From Lantana camara (taxonomy: Eukaryota; Streptophyta; Magnoliopsida; Lamiales; Verbenaceae), in assembly GCA_037501455.1 (NCBI GenBank), contig CM074855.1, positions 34,071,001 to 34,135,000 on the forward strand: 64,000 nt of DNA, read 5' to 3'. Made by a program: the position numbers and the translations under genes. Below are positions 39,736 through 51,106 of this stretch, in pieces. The notes under the pieces are model-generated. The model ran no database searches and was not told the DNA's origin. It saw only the letters and a list, made by a program, of their open reading frames with translations. Position 1 is the first letter of the stretch. Every line of letters starts with the position of its first letter.

Positions 39736-40770
39736 ATGAAGGACATACAAGAATTGGCAGAAATAAAAGCTGAAGTTGATACATTAAGAGTAATTTCTCT
39801 TGATATAGATGAAGCCATACAAATCTTAGAAGACTCCATGAAAGAAAGTCTCAAGGTTCTATCCAACCTTGTCATAGAAAATGTCGGAAGAATGGAAAAT
39901 TTATATAAAAGAATTGAAAATTTAGAGAAAAATAAAGAAAAGGCCGAGAGTTCAGGCAGTAAAAAGTTAAAGATGAAAATAAGAATAAAGAGAGAAAAGT
40001 CGAGGAAGTAAAAAAGACATCCTCAATAAGAACAATAAAATTAGAACCTCTTAAAAAAACTGGTTCTTTCAAAACTGTGCAAATAAAGGGAGAATATGTA
40101 CCCCAACACTTTTATGATAAAAAAATACAAAGAAATGTTTGATCTGGCATATAACTATTCAGATTGTGAAGAAATCTTTTACTCAAATGGAAATACAATA
40201 TATCCAAGATTTACTGCCATTTCTGGAGCTGATCCCAAAAAAGTTCTAAACCTTGCTGATTATGGTTTTCTAGATCTGATATACCTTAGCAAGGAGCTAA
40301 AGGAGATAAGTAGATTTGATGATACATTCAAGTCTAAAGTTTCCCAATTTGCTAGAGGAAGACAGTGCGTCTTAAAATTCTATACCATATCTCCATAACT
40401 AGAGGGAAATACTTGGCATGAGGCACTCCATATTGTCTCAATAAACCCTTTATACAGTAATGTTAGCTTAGAAGTTGGAAGGAAAAGCTTCAAGGCTGCA
40501 ATATACTCCCCAGAGTGGGTTGTTACAAGAAGAGCTTTAGGAATAAAGGCGCTACAAAGTATGTCTAAAAATCTTCTTAATAAAGGTTTCCGAACCATTT
40601 TTTCTGCTGGTAACTGGTTACTAGCTACTAAAGGTTCAGCCAACGATCCAAGATCTAAATTGCTAGAGGAATATTACCATGTCGTTACTACCCACAGAAT
40701 TATTTGCTCCACTGCTACAAGACAAGAGGCGTGCAAATTAATTGGGTGCCATGCAGACATCAGGATGTGA
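39736..40770 (+). pseudogene. Endogenous pararetrovirus transactivator-like (inclusion body) ORF
   Basis: The ORF starts at ATG 39736 with a predicted coiled coil (heptad-like ELAEIKAEVDTLRV and repeated EN/EK segments) and a lysine-rich stop at 40009-40011. The frame then shifts: 40096-40398 encodes a domain with IYPRFTAISGADPKKVLNL, followed by TAA at 40396-40398. The same frame continues to TGA at 40768-40770 (SINPLYSNVSLEV and NWLLATKG). Position after pol and before the promoter, together with the RNase-H-like texture of the middle part, fits the translational transactivator of caulimoviruses. Similarity is judged by eye, so the exact family is moderate confidence. Confidence 0.65.
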
Positions 40771-40796
40771 CAGCATAAAGAGAAAAGTCCAATAGA

Positions 40797-40975
40797 GAGA
40801 CGTAAGCAATGACATCTGTAACCATTATGAAACTGTCGGCAGGATCTCAGCCGTTGAAGAAAAAGATAGATCTTATGGATACAAATAAAAGTTAGGATTT
40901 CCTTATCTGGAGGAATCTTATCTCTTTACTTGTTTAGATTTCTATAAATAGAGAGGGTCTGTAATAGAGAAGATC
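40797..40975 (+). promoter_or_regulatory. 35S-like pararetroviral promoter
   Basis: GACGTAAG at 40799-40806 and TGACATC at 40810-40816 form an as-1-like pair of TGACG-type sites (bZIP/TGA factors). A TATA box, TATAAATA, lies at 40943-40950. A start site near 40975 is inferred. The spacing from as-1 to TATA (about 135 bases) is wider than in cauliflower mosaic virus. Confidence 0.72.
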
Positions 40976-41547
40976 ATCGAAAAACAGAGTGTCAAGAGTG
41001 AGAAAAAGTGTCTGTAAGAATTGTAATTCGAGTGTTTTTCTTTGTACTGAGTATGGAAAAATAAACCCTTAAAGGGGAAATAAAATCCTTTCTTTCATAA
41101 ATCACAATTTCTATTTTGTTTTGAGCTTATTACATCTCTTTACTCCCTTATCTTTTGAAGAGTAGTTATTTGGTTTCAATAAGCCGTAGTGATTTTTCCG
41201 TTGGAGATCGAAGCTTGTTTTCCGTTGATGTCTATATAGGCAGGAGGTCGTCAGGACTTTTGGAATGTTGAGCTGATCGAGGAAGAAGAAGACGAGTCTT
41301 AGAAGAATCCGATAGATCTTTTAGAAACGAAGGAGATAAAGAAAGGTAATAAACTTTACTCAAAATATTTTGTGTATTATGATTTTAGAATGGATTTTAG
41401 AGTACTCTTGTTAAAATCAATATTTGATGATTTTTGTTATTAAATTATTTCATATAAATTTTGGTTTTTTAAATTTCATAAACAAAGTAATAATTGCTAT
41501 AGAACGAGTTTACGAGCAAGAAGGATCATCAAATTCATAAAAATATA
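40976..41547 (+). promoter_or_regulatory. Viral leader with poly(A) signals and candidate primer site
   Basis: Two AATAAA signals (41060-41065 and 41079-41084) lie about 90-110 bases after the inferred start, as needed for a terminally redundant pregenomic RNA. TGGTTTCAATAAGCC at 41171-41185 is a weak candidate for a decayed initiator-Met primer site. The leader is about 570 nt, a typical caulimovirid size. Confidence 0.55.
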
Positions 41548-41766
41548 ATGAATTCCAGAAAAATAAAGATAGATATAAAAAGGTTAGGATTGAGGCTAAA
41601 AGCTATAATATCTAGATTCCCAAGTTTTTGGTTTATGATGAAGATTTTTAGGATACTTGATAAAGAAAATAGATTATCAGAATCAGCAAAAGAAGAATAT
41701 AAACAAATTAAAACAATAAACATAAAGTTATTCGAAAAAATATATCAAAGAGAAATAAATGGTTAA
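41548..41766 (+). CDS. Small lysine-rich viral ORF A
   Basis: This uninterrupted 72-codon frame is the first sizable ORF after the leader. The product is very basic, with a central hydrophobic patch (FPSFWFMMKIF). It ends two bases before the next ORF. No family is recognised. It may be a caulimovirid 5'-proximal ORF; an AT-rich chance frame is possible. Confidence 0.45.
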   Translation: MNSRKIKIDIKRLGLRLKAIISRFPSFWFMMKIFRILDKENRLSESAKEEYKQIKTINIKLFEKIYQREING

Positions 41767-41768
41767 AA

Positions 41769-42137
41769 ATGGATCTATATGAAAAACAGATGTATAGACA
41801 ACAAAGAATAAAGATAGGAAAAACGATAAAATATAATAAAGAAAAGTTAAAAAATATTGATAACAAATTTCAGAAAAATATGTATGAAAATATATTAGAA
41901 AATCTAAGAGTAAAACAACAATATCTTATGAAAGAATTTACAAATTCTAAGAATACTTTACTACGTTTGAAAGATGGCATTAATATTCTAAAAAGACAAA
42001 ATAGAGAAATAATATGGTCAAAGAAAAATATTCCTTGTTATAATTTAATTGATAAACAAATATTAGAAGATAATAATGAAATGATAAAATGGTACAAAAA
42101 TAAAATAAGAAAAATTTATGTACTTTCATCAGCTTAA
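41769..42137 (+). CDS. Small coiled-coil viral ORF B
   Basis: This 122-codon frame starts two bases after ORF A. It is rich in K, N, I and E, with likely coiled-coil stretches (KEKLKNIDNKFQKN and LENLRVKQQYLMKEF). Caulimovirids encode a coiled-coil virion-associated protein, which is a possible role, but I see no diagnostic motif. It is uninterrupted, in contrast to pol. Confidence 0.5.
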   Translation: MDLYEKQMYRQQRIKIGKTIKYNKEKLKNIDNKFQKNMYENILENLRVKQQYLMKEFTNSKNTLLRLKDGINILKRQNREIIWSKKNIPCYNLIDKQILEDNNEMIKWYKNKIRKIYVLSSA

Positions 42138-42154
42138 ATAGAATAAGCTTAATT

Positions 42155-42364
42155 ATGAATATAGAAAAAATGGAAAAAAATTTAGAAACAGCTTTACAGA
42201 AGGAAAAAATTTATAGGAAAAATTACGAACGAACATTAAATAAAATTGTAATAAATAAAGATATAATTATACAAGGTATAAAAGAACAAGAAAAAATAAT
42301 AAGCAATATAAATAACAAGTTTGTAGGAAAAATAAAAGAAAGGGAAATTAATGGACCAAATTGA
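42155..42364 (+). CDS. Small coiled-coil viral ORF C
   Basis: This 69-codon frame follows ORF B after 17 bases. It is basic and helical, with charged heptad-like repeats. Viral-like organisation ends here. It could be the N-terminal part of a longer viral ORF truncated by the integration breakpoint. Confidence 0.42.
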   Translation: MNIEKMEKNLETALQKEKIYRKNYERTLNKIVINKDIIIQGIKEQEKIISNINNKFVGKIKEREINGPN

Positions 42365-42774
42365 AAATATCTATATAATATTGGGTCTTATTTATAATAT
42401 AAATAAATTAATTTTACATTTGATAAAAACGTTGGTTTCAAAAACGTCTTGCACTAATTTTAAAATATAAAACAAACCTACACTAAAGTTGCACTACTTT
42501 CAAAAATAAACCTTACCTTTGCAATTTACCCTAATTTTTATAAATCATAGTTATATCAACTCAATACTACAAAGTTATATTTTAAAAATAGGAATATAGC
42601 CATACAAATACGATATGGTACAAATATAATTATTTATTTTTTAAAAAAAATTTCATGTAAAATTATCAGTCGCGATATCTGACATGAGTATTAAATATGA
42701 CATGATATAATAAAATAATATTTTTAAAAATATCTGTACATTAGAGTTGCATACTTATGCATGCATATATGTTG
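42365..42774. other. AT-rich flank without recognisable gene
   Basis: This is AT-rich sequence between the last viral-like ORF and the hAT target site. I see no ORF, terminal repeat or motif of note. Confidence 0.6.
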
Positions 42775-43100
42775 ATCTAAACTAGGGATGATAACGAGTC
42801 GAGCCGAGCCGAGCCTTGGCAATTTTTAGAGGTTCGGGCTCAAGTTCGCACTAAATATATGGGTTTTTAACTTGGTTCGTGAGCCAGCGAGCCAGGATTT
42901 TCTAGCTCGGGGCCTGGCTCGCAATGGCTCGGATCGGCTCGCGAACCAAGATTAGCTTACACAATTTTCCTTTTTCTTTTTTCTTCCCCCCCCCCCCCCC
43001 CCAAAGAGCCAAGAATACTGTTGTTTTACATTTCATTCCAATCCAGAATCCAGCTGCTGTATGATTAGAATTAAAGAAGTTTTACAGTAAACAATAAATC

Positions 43101-43284
43101 TGTGACACCCCTGTCCCACATCAGGAAATTATGAGAATTAAGTTCAGTATATAAGTTAAAGAGTCCAAGTATAACCAATGGATATCCCTTTTGGGAAGTG
43201 GTTTAGGCCTAATTTCAGGTTATACTCGGTGGGCTTGGAAACTTGTGCTCACGTCCAACAGGTCCGCGGACCCGGGGTGTGACA
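43101..43284 (+). repeat. TRIM LTR 1 and adjacent primer site
   Basis: This is a 184-bp LTR with TATATAAG near 43155. The primer site TGGTATCAGAGCC is at 43288-43300. Confidence 0.92.
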
Positions 43285-43346
43285 AAATGGTATCAGAGCC
43301 GCTCGTCAGCTGGAGGAGCTAAGTGCTATACGGGGCAAAGTGCTAC

Positions 43347-44841
43347 TGATATGTCACATATTTGTCCAATTAATGAGCTTCAAATGTTGTACCTTGTCCT
43401 TAATTTGATATACGTTGTGGATATTTAATTGCTTTGCATGTTTCCTTATAGGAAATTATAATTTGCATGACTTTGAGGAAAAGTGGACTAATAGTGCTGC
43501 AATCTCTTTGGCTTCGGACCATGGTGCACCTATATAACTTTGGAAAAGAATTGATTTAATTCCTAAACCTTGGACTAAAAGAGGAAGCACATAATTAAGG
43601 GGTTACAATTGGGTTTAATTGGCATCATGGGCCTTGGATTAGAGACACTAAGTCCAAGTGTATTACTTAACAATTGGAATCCCACTTCTGCCACATCTTG
43701 GGGGTTACAAAACGTTAAGAAAAGTGGGATTAGTGGGGGATTTATTTTAGGCAGCACGATTTTGAAAGAAGTGGGGGCAATTTATTCACGCAAGAAACAA
43801 AGGGGCAACGACTTGGGCGCACGTTTTGATTAGGAGGAAGAACGTGGGGGAAGATCATGGGAAGCAGGAGTGGAGTATTAAAGGCACGCCACTGCACTAC
43901 AAAAGCACACGACAGACTTGGAAAGGACAGACACACCAACAGCTAGTTTTATTCTCTTTTCCTAGTTTATTTTATTTTATAGATTATGTTGATTTTATTT
44001 CAAACCTTGTTTGTTCAATTCAACATGAGTAGCTAGTTTCGTTTATGGTTGGGATTTTCCAAGCATGCTTTAGATGTTGTGAGATAATTTATTGTGGTTG
44101 ATTCATCGAAGTTATCCGTTTTATTTCCGATTTCATGTCATTGAGTGTTGGTTTATTCTTTGATTTTGGCGCCGAATCCTAGAGTTATCAACACACATAC
44201 AACTAGTTAATCTATTTGGTGGTGTTAGCCGGATAATTAATAAAGTGGCAATCAACACTAGGTTGTTAAGTTCGGCTGAATTTTGTGTTGTGGAATAATT
44301 TGGTCTAATTAGGCGAAGTAGACGTTTCTACTAAGTCGGTTAGGGTTACTGTTTCTTGAGCTCGCAAAGCAATTAGCTAATTGAATCTTTGAAGGAGTTT
44401 CTGATGGGATTATTGACTAGTTAGGGAATAGTCTTTAGGAGTTTCTTTAGATTATTCTAAAAATACGAAGAAACGAGGGAGCCTAAGGTAATTGGTAACT
44501 ATAGCTAGCCTAACGTGGAATTAATCACCCAGTCAATGATCATAGTCTGATGCATGTGTAGGGAAATCCCAGCTATTTGTTATCTGTTGAATTAATCTAA
44601 GTGTCAGCTGAGTTTAGTTGTTAATTATTTGTTTATTTAGTCTCGTTTTGTTCATTGCATTAGTAGTTAGTCATTTATCTCAACCCCCCCTCCCATTTTA
44701 ATTGTTTTGTGCTAATTCCTTTGCATAACAAAAGATTACAAACTCATCCAGTCCTCATGGATCGATACCCGTTACCACTATTTTACAATTTAATTGTGTG
44801 CAATACTTGGGATTTATTTTTGGTGGCCTCGACACCCATCA
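43347..44841 (+). repeat. Athila element 5' LTR
   Basis: This 1495-bp LTR is matched by 49465-50958. Open frames inside it are not genes. Confidence 0.94.
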
Positions 44842-44938
44842 ATTTTTGGCGCCGTTGTCGGGGATTGGTTTATAATTGATTTTGTTTCTTTTTCTTATGC
44901 CTAGGAACCTTCGTGAGTAATCAGTAGTTGGTAAAAGT

Positions 44939-45964
44939 TTGAAATTGTTTGAGCTGAATTTTGATAGTGAATCTGAACAGGAGTTTGAGGTTGAAGAGCA
45001 GACTGCCAGGAAACTTGACAGTGATCACAGTCAGGATATGGCTCAGAATAGAACACTTCGGGAGCTTGCCCGACCTACTGAAGCACAACAGCCACTGTGT
45101 ATTACCTTTCCAGACTTTCAGGAAGGCTTTGAACTGAAGTCGGGACTCATCCATTTGTTGCCAACCTTCCATGGGGTAGAAAATGAGGATCCAAATAAGC
45201 ATCTTAAGGAATTTCACCTTGTGTGCATGTCCATGAAGCCACACAATGTGAAAGAGGATCAAATCAAGCTAAGGGCTTTTCGTTTCTCATTGCAAGATGC
45301 AGCTAAGGAGTGGCTATATTACTTACCTTCGGGTACGGTCACAACTTGGACGGAAATGTCAAGACAATTCCTTGAGAGGTACTTTCCGGCTTCTCGCGCT
45401 ATAAACATTGGACGAGAAATTTGTGGCGTGAAGCAAAGGGATTCCAAAAGCCTTTATGAGTATTGGGAAAGGTTCAAGAGATTGTTAGCAAGCTACCCCC
45501 AACACGGTATTTCGGATCAATTGGTTATCCAATACTTTTACGAAGGCCTAACTCCAATGGAACGCCGGATGATGGACGCCGCGAGTGGTGGAGCTATTGT
45601 TAGCAAGACCCCTGCCGAAGCTAGAGAGCTCATATCTACCATGGCTACAAATTCTCAACAATTTGGAGCTCGGCAGGATATCCCTAGAAGGGTGAACGAG
45701 GTAAACACCAATTCACTTGATGAAATTAAGTCTTTGCTAACAACTTTGGTGCATGAAATGAATGTAGGTACTAATCCACCTGCGAGAGTATGTGGTATTT
45801 GCACTAGCCCTGAGCAACCAACCGATGCGTGCCCTGTACTCCACCAGGAGACAACCGCGAATGTGAATGCCATAGATTTTCAACAGCGAAAGTTCGACCC
45901 TTACTCGAACACTTACAACCCTGGATGGACATACCACCCGCATTTCAGTTATGCCAACAACTAA
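44939..45964 (+). pseudogene. Athila gag
   Basis: The open frame of about 340 codons has the Athila gag signature: PLCITFPDFQEGFELKSGL, LPTFHGVENEDPNKHLKEF, the retrotransposon gag core (KLRAFRFSLQDAAKEWLYYL and YFPASRAINIGREICG), and FYEGLTPMERRMMDAASGGA. The native ATG appears to be at 44898 (MPRNLRE) and is cut by a stop after seven codons, so the remaining frame has no natural start. It ends at a stop at 45962-45964. It would encode the nucleocapsid-forming protein. Confidence 0.9.
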
Positions 45965-46244
45965 TCGAATAATTAGAACTTCCATCCACCTCCACCGCAG
46001 CCACAACCACAACACCCTCCGGGTTCAGGTATGCCTCTTAGTGAAGTTGTTCGTATCTTGACTACTAATACCAAGAAATATCAACAGGACACGGCGAACA
46101 GGATTCAAAAGATGGAGGATACTATAAAGGTATTGGAGACTCATGTCGGATAAATTGCATCATCGGTGAGCAAATTGGATAAATTGCATCATCGGTGAGC
46201 AAATTGGAGAGGTATTGGAGACTCATGTCGGATAAACACACAAT
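45965..46244 (+). repeat. Decayed gag tail with short duplications
   Basis: The P/Q-rich gag tail is interrupted by stops. GGTATTGGAGACTCATGTCG at about 46130 recurs near 46210, and TAAATTGCATCATCGGTGAG is repeated at about 46152 and 46181. Confidence 0.7.
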
Positions 46245-47782
46245 GTGAGTGCGATTGTGTTGCGAAACGGGAACGAATTGCAGCATCTAGTCAACAGGAG
46301 TTACAAAAGTGATCAGGTACAAGTATCTGATGCAGAAACTGAAACAGAGATTGAGAAGAAGCCTGCCAGAGATCACAGACAGAATTCCAGTGTAACTGAA
46401 AACACTCAGAAGCCGAAGCTACTGGTAGTTCCGCCACCATTCCCTCAGAGACTGACTCGGATCGAGAAAGACAAAGAAGATAAGAGCATCTTGGCTCTTT
46501 TTGAAAAAGTCAAAATCAACATTCCACTTCTTAAGGCCATTAAACAGGTTCCACGTTACGTAAAATTTCTTAAGGAATTGTGTACCAATATGCGTAAGTT
46601 TATAGGTAATGAGTGGTTGAGTGTAGGTGAGAATGTTTTAGCTGTCTTACAGAGAAAATTACCTCCTAAGTGTCACGACAAAAGTATGTTTTCTATCCCA
46701 TGCAAGATTGGACACATTGGTATTGGTAAGGTTATGTGTGATTTAGGATCTTCTATCAATGTGATGCCTTTATCTGTCTATAATTCTTTGGGTCTTGGTC
46801 CATTAGCTAGCACAGGAGTCATTATCCAATTAGCTGATCGATCAATTGTCTATCTTGAAGGCGTTTTAGAGGATGTGTTAGTTCAAGTTAATGAATTGAT
46901 TTTCCAGCTGATTTCTTTGTGATTGATTTGGAAAATAATTATTCTTCTGAATCCTCTGAGATCTTATTGGGTAGACCTTTTCTTAGTACGGCTAAAGCGA
47001 AAATTGATGTGCATAATGGTTCACTAACCTTAGAGTTTGATGATGAATTAGTGAAATTCAATGTTTATGATCCCACTAAGCATGTTGATGATGTGTCTTG
47101 CATTTATAGTGTTGGTGTCATTGAGAATTTGACTCATGAGGATTTTGGTTTAAATAATAACGTTGAGTTGAATTATGCTATTTGTCATGACATATCTGTT
47201 GATTGGCTTAAGAGATTTTCTGATCGGTTTAAGTCTTCTGATGGTAATCTTGATAAGGTTCATACTTTAGAAGGCAATAAGACTACAAGTTCCAAATATG
47301 TGCCTATTGAGCTATCTCGGTCTAAAACTGAACTGTTAATTTTCATTTTGCAGGCTCCAACACTGGAACTCGACAAGCTACCTGAGCTTTTAAAACGCGC
47401 ATATCTGGGTGAAAGGGAGCCACTGCCAGTGACCATAGCTAGCACTCTTGACAGCCTGGATGAGAAAAAACTGATCATAGTACTTCAAAAATGCAAAGAG
47501 GCAGTTGAATGGACCAACACAAATGTCAAGGGACTGACGCCTTTGGGGAACATGCATGATATTATTTTGGAACGAGGATCCAAGTCCCATAGAGTAGCCC
47601 GACATAGGTTAGACCCACCTATAATGGAGACGGTGCAAAAGAAGATCCTTAAGCCCCTTGATCGAGTGATTAACCATTTGTATAGTGAGGCGAAGGGACA
47701 TGGACTAAAGCCATTTTATGAAGGGTTTGCACCACACATGGTTGAAGAGATCAATCTAGAGGACCTTCCTCTAGAAACTTGA
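46245..47782 (+). pseudogene. Athila protease, RT start and fused integrase end
   Basis: The first frame (46245-46922) has the linker region and protease motif CDLGSSINVMPLSVYNSLGL, the usual Athila variant of the D-x-G loop. The overlapping second frame (46919-47782) has EILLGRPFLSTAKAKIDV, the spacer, then the Athila RT N-terminus (KGLTPLGNMHDIILERGSKS and HRLDPPIMETVQKKILK). At about 47670 it jumps to NHLYSEAKGHGLKPFYEGF, which looks like the integrase C-terminal end, and stops at 47780-47782. The frameshift at about 46919 and the pol deletion rule out autonomous activity. Confidence 0.87.
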
Positions 47783-49464
47783 GTGCGACATCATGACACG
47801 TCGAGTCCGTGACGTTAAACAAGGGCGCTGATTGGGAGGCAAACTAAGTTTTATTTTCCTGCTTTAGTTTTCTTTGTTTTCGTTTGGTTTCGTTTTCTCG
47901 TTTTCTCTCGTCCCGTGGTGATAGTTTTCCCCCTCATGTTTGCAGGAGCATTTGGAGGTCATATATCTGGATAAGTATGGGGTAAGTGGTAAGAAAATTG
48001 GAAAGAACAGAGTTGGTGCAACTGATCTGAATGCTACTGTGAAGAAGTTTGACTAAGGTCATAGTCAGGGTCCCATCCCCTATTCTGCATAAGATACAAC
48101 TTCACCTGACCGGCAAACCATACCCATCACACCCCCTGGGTTCAGGGAAGTTCCCAGTTTAAATTTGATCTTTATTTTTATGTTGAGGACAATATATGCT
48201 TTAAATATGGGGGGGGACTTCACGGAATGTCATGTGCATTTTTCTTGACTTTTTGCATGATTTCGGATCATACTAGGGGCTGAAAATTTTTGGAAACATG
48301 ATTAGGGTTGTTATGGATTCCTTTTTCTGATATTTGGGAAGGTTTTGGGTTGATTTCACTGCTGAAAATTTTAAGCAGTGTGACATTTTTCCTACTTGCT
48401 TGATTAGTGGTTGTTGGAGTCCCGTTTCAGTAAAATAACATGGAATTTAGGCATGATATCCTCTCTAATGAACTTCTTACAGCTTCTTGCTTGTGGTGGA
48501 TTTGAATTTTGAAAAGGAAACTGAGTTTGAACCTTTGATTATTTATGATTCGCATAACATGAAGTAAGTTTGTTTGACACTTGACATTATAAGAGTTGTA
48601 TGAGCTCGAGCATAAAAAGTTGAACTAAATGTTGTGTGTGCTAAATTGGAACCATGCTACGAGTGAATCTTGTTTAGAGTGATTAGTTGATTTAATATCT
48701 TTTAAATGTTGCAAATATGTTGAGAAACGGTAGATTGGTGTTGATCTAAGCTAAATTTAACTTGATAAGCATTTAGATGTGAGGGGGAGCATGCGAAGGG
48801 CCAACTAGAGAAAGGTTGATCAGTAGAACTCGCGCGACTACTCCTCTGGCCTTGGAAAAATTCCAACTAATTTAGTGTCATGAGTAGGGCCGTATGTCGC
48901 TAATTCGGCCGCTCTCGAAATTGTTTTCCCAACACTTAAAGGGATAAACAACTGGAGCTCGCCTCGCTTTGCGAAAAACTCATAAAAGAAACGAGACTGA
49001 AAAAAAAAAAAAAAAGAGAGAACAAGAGGTGTAAAAAAAAGAGAGATGAATGTTTTGTTGAGGGAGATGTTGGTTTTTAAAAGCTCTCTAGGAATTTTAG
49101 GGTGTTTATCTTGGAGGATGAAACTTAGCTCTTCACCGTGTCTGTGGCATTCTTAACTATGCGCAAAATTGATTGATATTCGATTGACTAACTACTTTGT
49201 ACTTGTTTCCTTCGTTTGCATTGGATTAATGGAATCAAACTAAGCTATGTATGATGATAATTGACACTTGAGCTCATATGTTCTTGCTTTCGAAGGTCGA
49301 TTTCAAACTTGGCTTTATGTTATGTTCATTGTAGTTAGTCATCGGTGATAGCGAATGTTTCCTAGTTTACATAACGGAATGCTGTAGTTGGGATTTAGAA
49401 TGTGATATCGGCCTTGATTCTATGCTATGCTTGAGGGCAAGCATCACCTAAGTGTGGGGGGATT
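47783..49464 (+). other. Athila 3' non-coding region and polypurine tract
   Basis: This 1.7-kb stretch is without an env-like or other convincing ORF. It holds a G-run near 48210, an A-run near 49000 and the polypurine tract AAGTGTGGGGGGAT at about 49450-49463 next to the 3' LTR. Confidence 0.8.
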
Positions 49465-50958
49465 TGATATGTCACATATTTGTCCAATTAATGAGCTTCA
49501 AATGTTGTACCTTGTCCTTAATTTGATATACGTTGTGGATATTTAATTGCTTTGCATGTTTCCTTATAGGAAATTATAATTTGCATGACTTTGAGGAAAA
49601 GTGGACTAATAGTGCTGCAATCTCTTTGGCTTCGGACCATGGTGCACCTATATAACTTTGGAAAAGAATTGATCTAATTCCTAAACCTTAGACTAAAAGA
49701 GGAAGCATATGATTAAGGGGTTACAATTGGGTTTAATTGACATCATGGGCCTTGGATTAGAGACACTAAGTCCAAGTGCATTACTTAACAATTGGAGTCC
49801 CACTTTTGCCACATCTTGAGGGTTACAAAACGTTAAGAAAAGTGGGATTAGTGGAGGATTTAATTTAGGCAGCACGATTTTGAAAGAAGCCGGGGTAATT
49901 TATTCACACAAGAAACAAAGGGGCAGCGACTTGGGCGCACGTTTTGATTAGGAGGAAGAACGTGGGGAAAGATCATGGGAAGTAGGAGTGGAGAATTAAA
50001 GGCATGCCACTGCACTACAAAAGCACACGACAGACTTGGAAAGGAAAGACACACCAACAACTAGTTTTCTTCTCTTTTCCTAGATTATTTTATTTTATAG
50101 ATTATGTTGATTTTATTTCAAACCTTGTTTGTTCAATTCAACATGGGTAGCTAGTTTCGTTTATAGTTGGGATTTTCCAAGCATGCTTTAGATGTTGTGA
50201 GACAATTTCTTGTGGTTGATTCATCAAAGTTATCCGTTTTATTTCCAATTTCATGTCATTGAGTGTTGGTTTATTCTTTGATTTTGGCGCCGAATCCTAG
50301 AGTTATCCACACACATACAACTAGTTAATCTATTTGGTGGTGTTAGCCAGATAATTAACAAAGTGGCAATCAACACTAGGTTGTTAAGTTCGGCTGAATT
50401 TTGTGTTGTGGAATAATTCGGTCTAATTAGGCGAAGTAGGAGTTTCTACTAAGTCGGTTAGGGTTACTGTTTCTTTAGCTCGCAAAGCAATTAGCTAATT
50501 GAATCTTTGAAGGAGTTTCTGATGGGATTATTGACTAGTTAGGGAATAGTCTTTAGGAGTTTCTTTAGATTATTCTAAAAATACGAAGAAAGGAGGGAGC
50601 CTAAGGTAATTGGTAACTATAGCTAGCCTAACGTGAAATTAATCACCCAGTCAATGATCATAGTCTAATGCATGTGCAGGGAAATCCCAGATATTTATTA
50701 TCTACTGAATTAATCTAAGTGTCATCTGAGTTTAGTTGTTAATTATTTGTTTATTTAGTCTCGTTTTGTTCTTTGCATTAGTAGTTAGTCTCAACCCCCC
50801 CCCCCCCCCCCATTTTAATTGGTTTGTGTTAATTCCTTTACATATAAAAAGATTACAAACTCATCCAGTCCTCGTGGATCGATACCCGTTACCACTATTT
50901 TAAAATTTAATTGTGTGCAATACTTGGGGCTTATTTTTGGTGGCCTCGACACCCATCA
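49465..50958 (+). repeat. Athila element 3' LTR
   Basis: This LTR is a close match to 43347-44841. A poly-C run near 50795-50811 replaces a mixed C/T run in the 5' copy. Confidence 0.94.
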
Positions 50959-51106
50959 GCTACGCCTATGGGAGCCACCTCTTGAGCCTGCGGTGCAAAG
51001 TGCTACATGTGTGGGAGCCACCTCTAGAGTCCCAACGCAGACGAGTCGGTCATGGGCTATATGTCATGCCACGACGAGGACGTTGCGATTCTGAGGGAGG
51101 GGTGAT

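Larger units (their letters stand above)
43347..50958 (+). mobile_element. Athila-type Ty3/gypsy element with pol deletion
   Basis: LTRs 43347-44841 and 49465-50958 (TGATATGTC to CACCCATCA) flank the element, with target duplication GCTAC at 43342-43346 and 50959-50963. The primer site TGGCGCCGTTGTCGGGGA (44847-44864) matches the 3' end of plant tRNA-Asp with one mismatch, as in Athila. Gag, protease and the RT start are present. The rest of RT, RNase H and most of integrase are missing. LTRs are closely similar, so insertion is fairly recent. Confidence 0.94.

Noticed and set aside
44160..44175. TTTTGGCGCCGAATCC as a second primer site
   Set aside because: It is inside the Athila LTR and not adjacent to an LTR end; the true primer site is at 44847.
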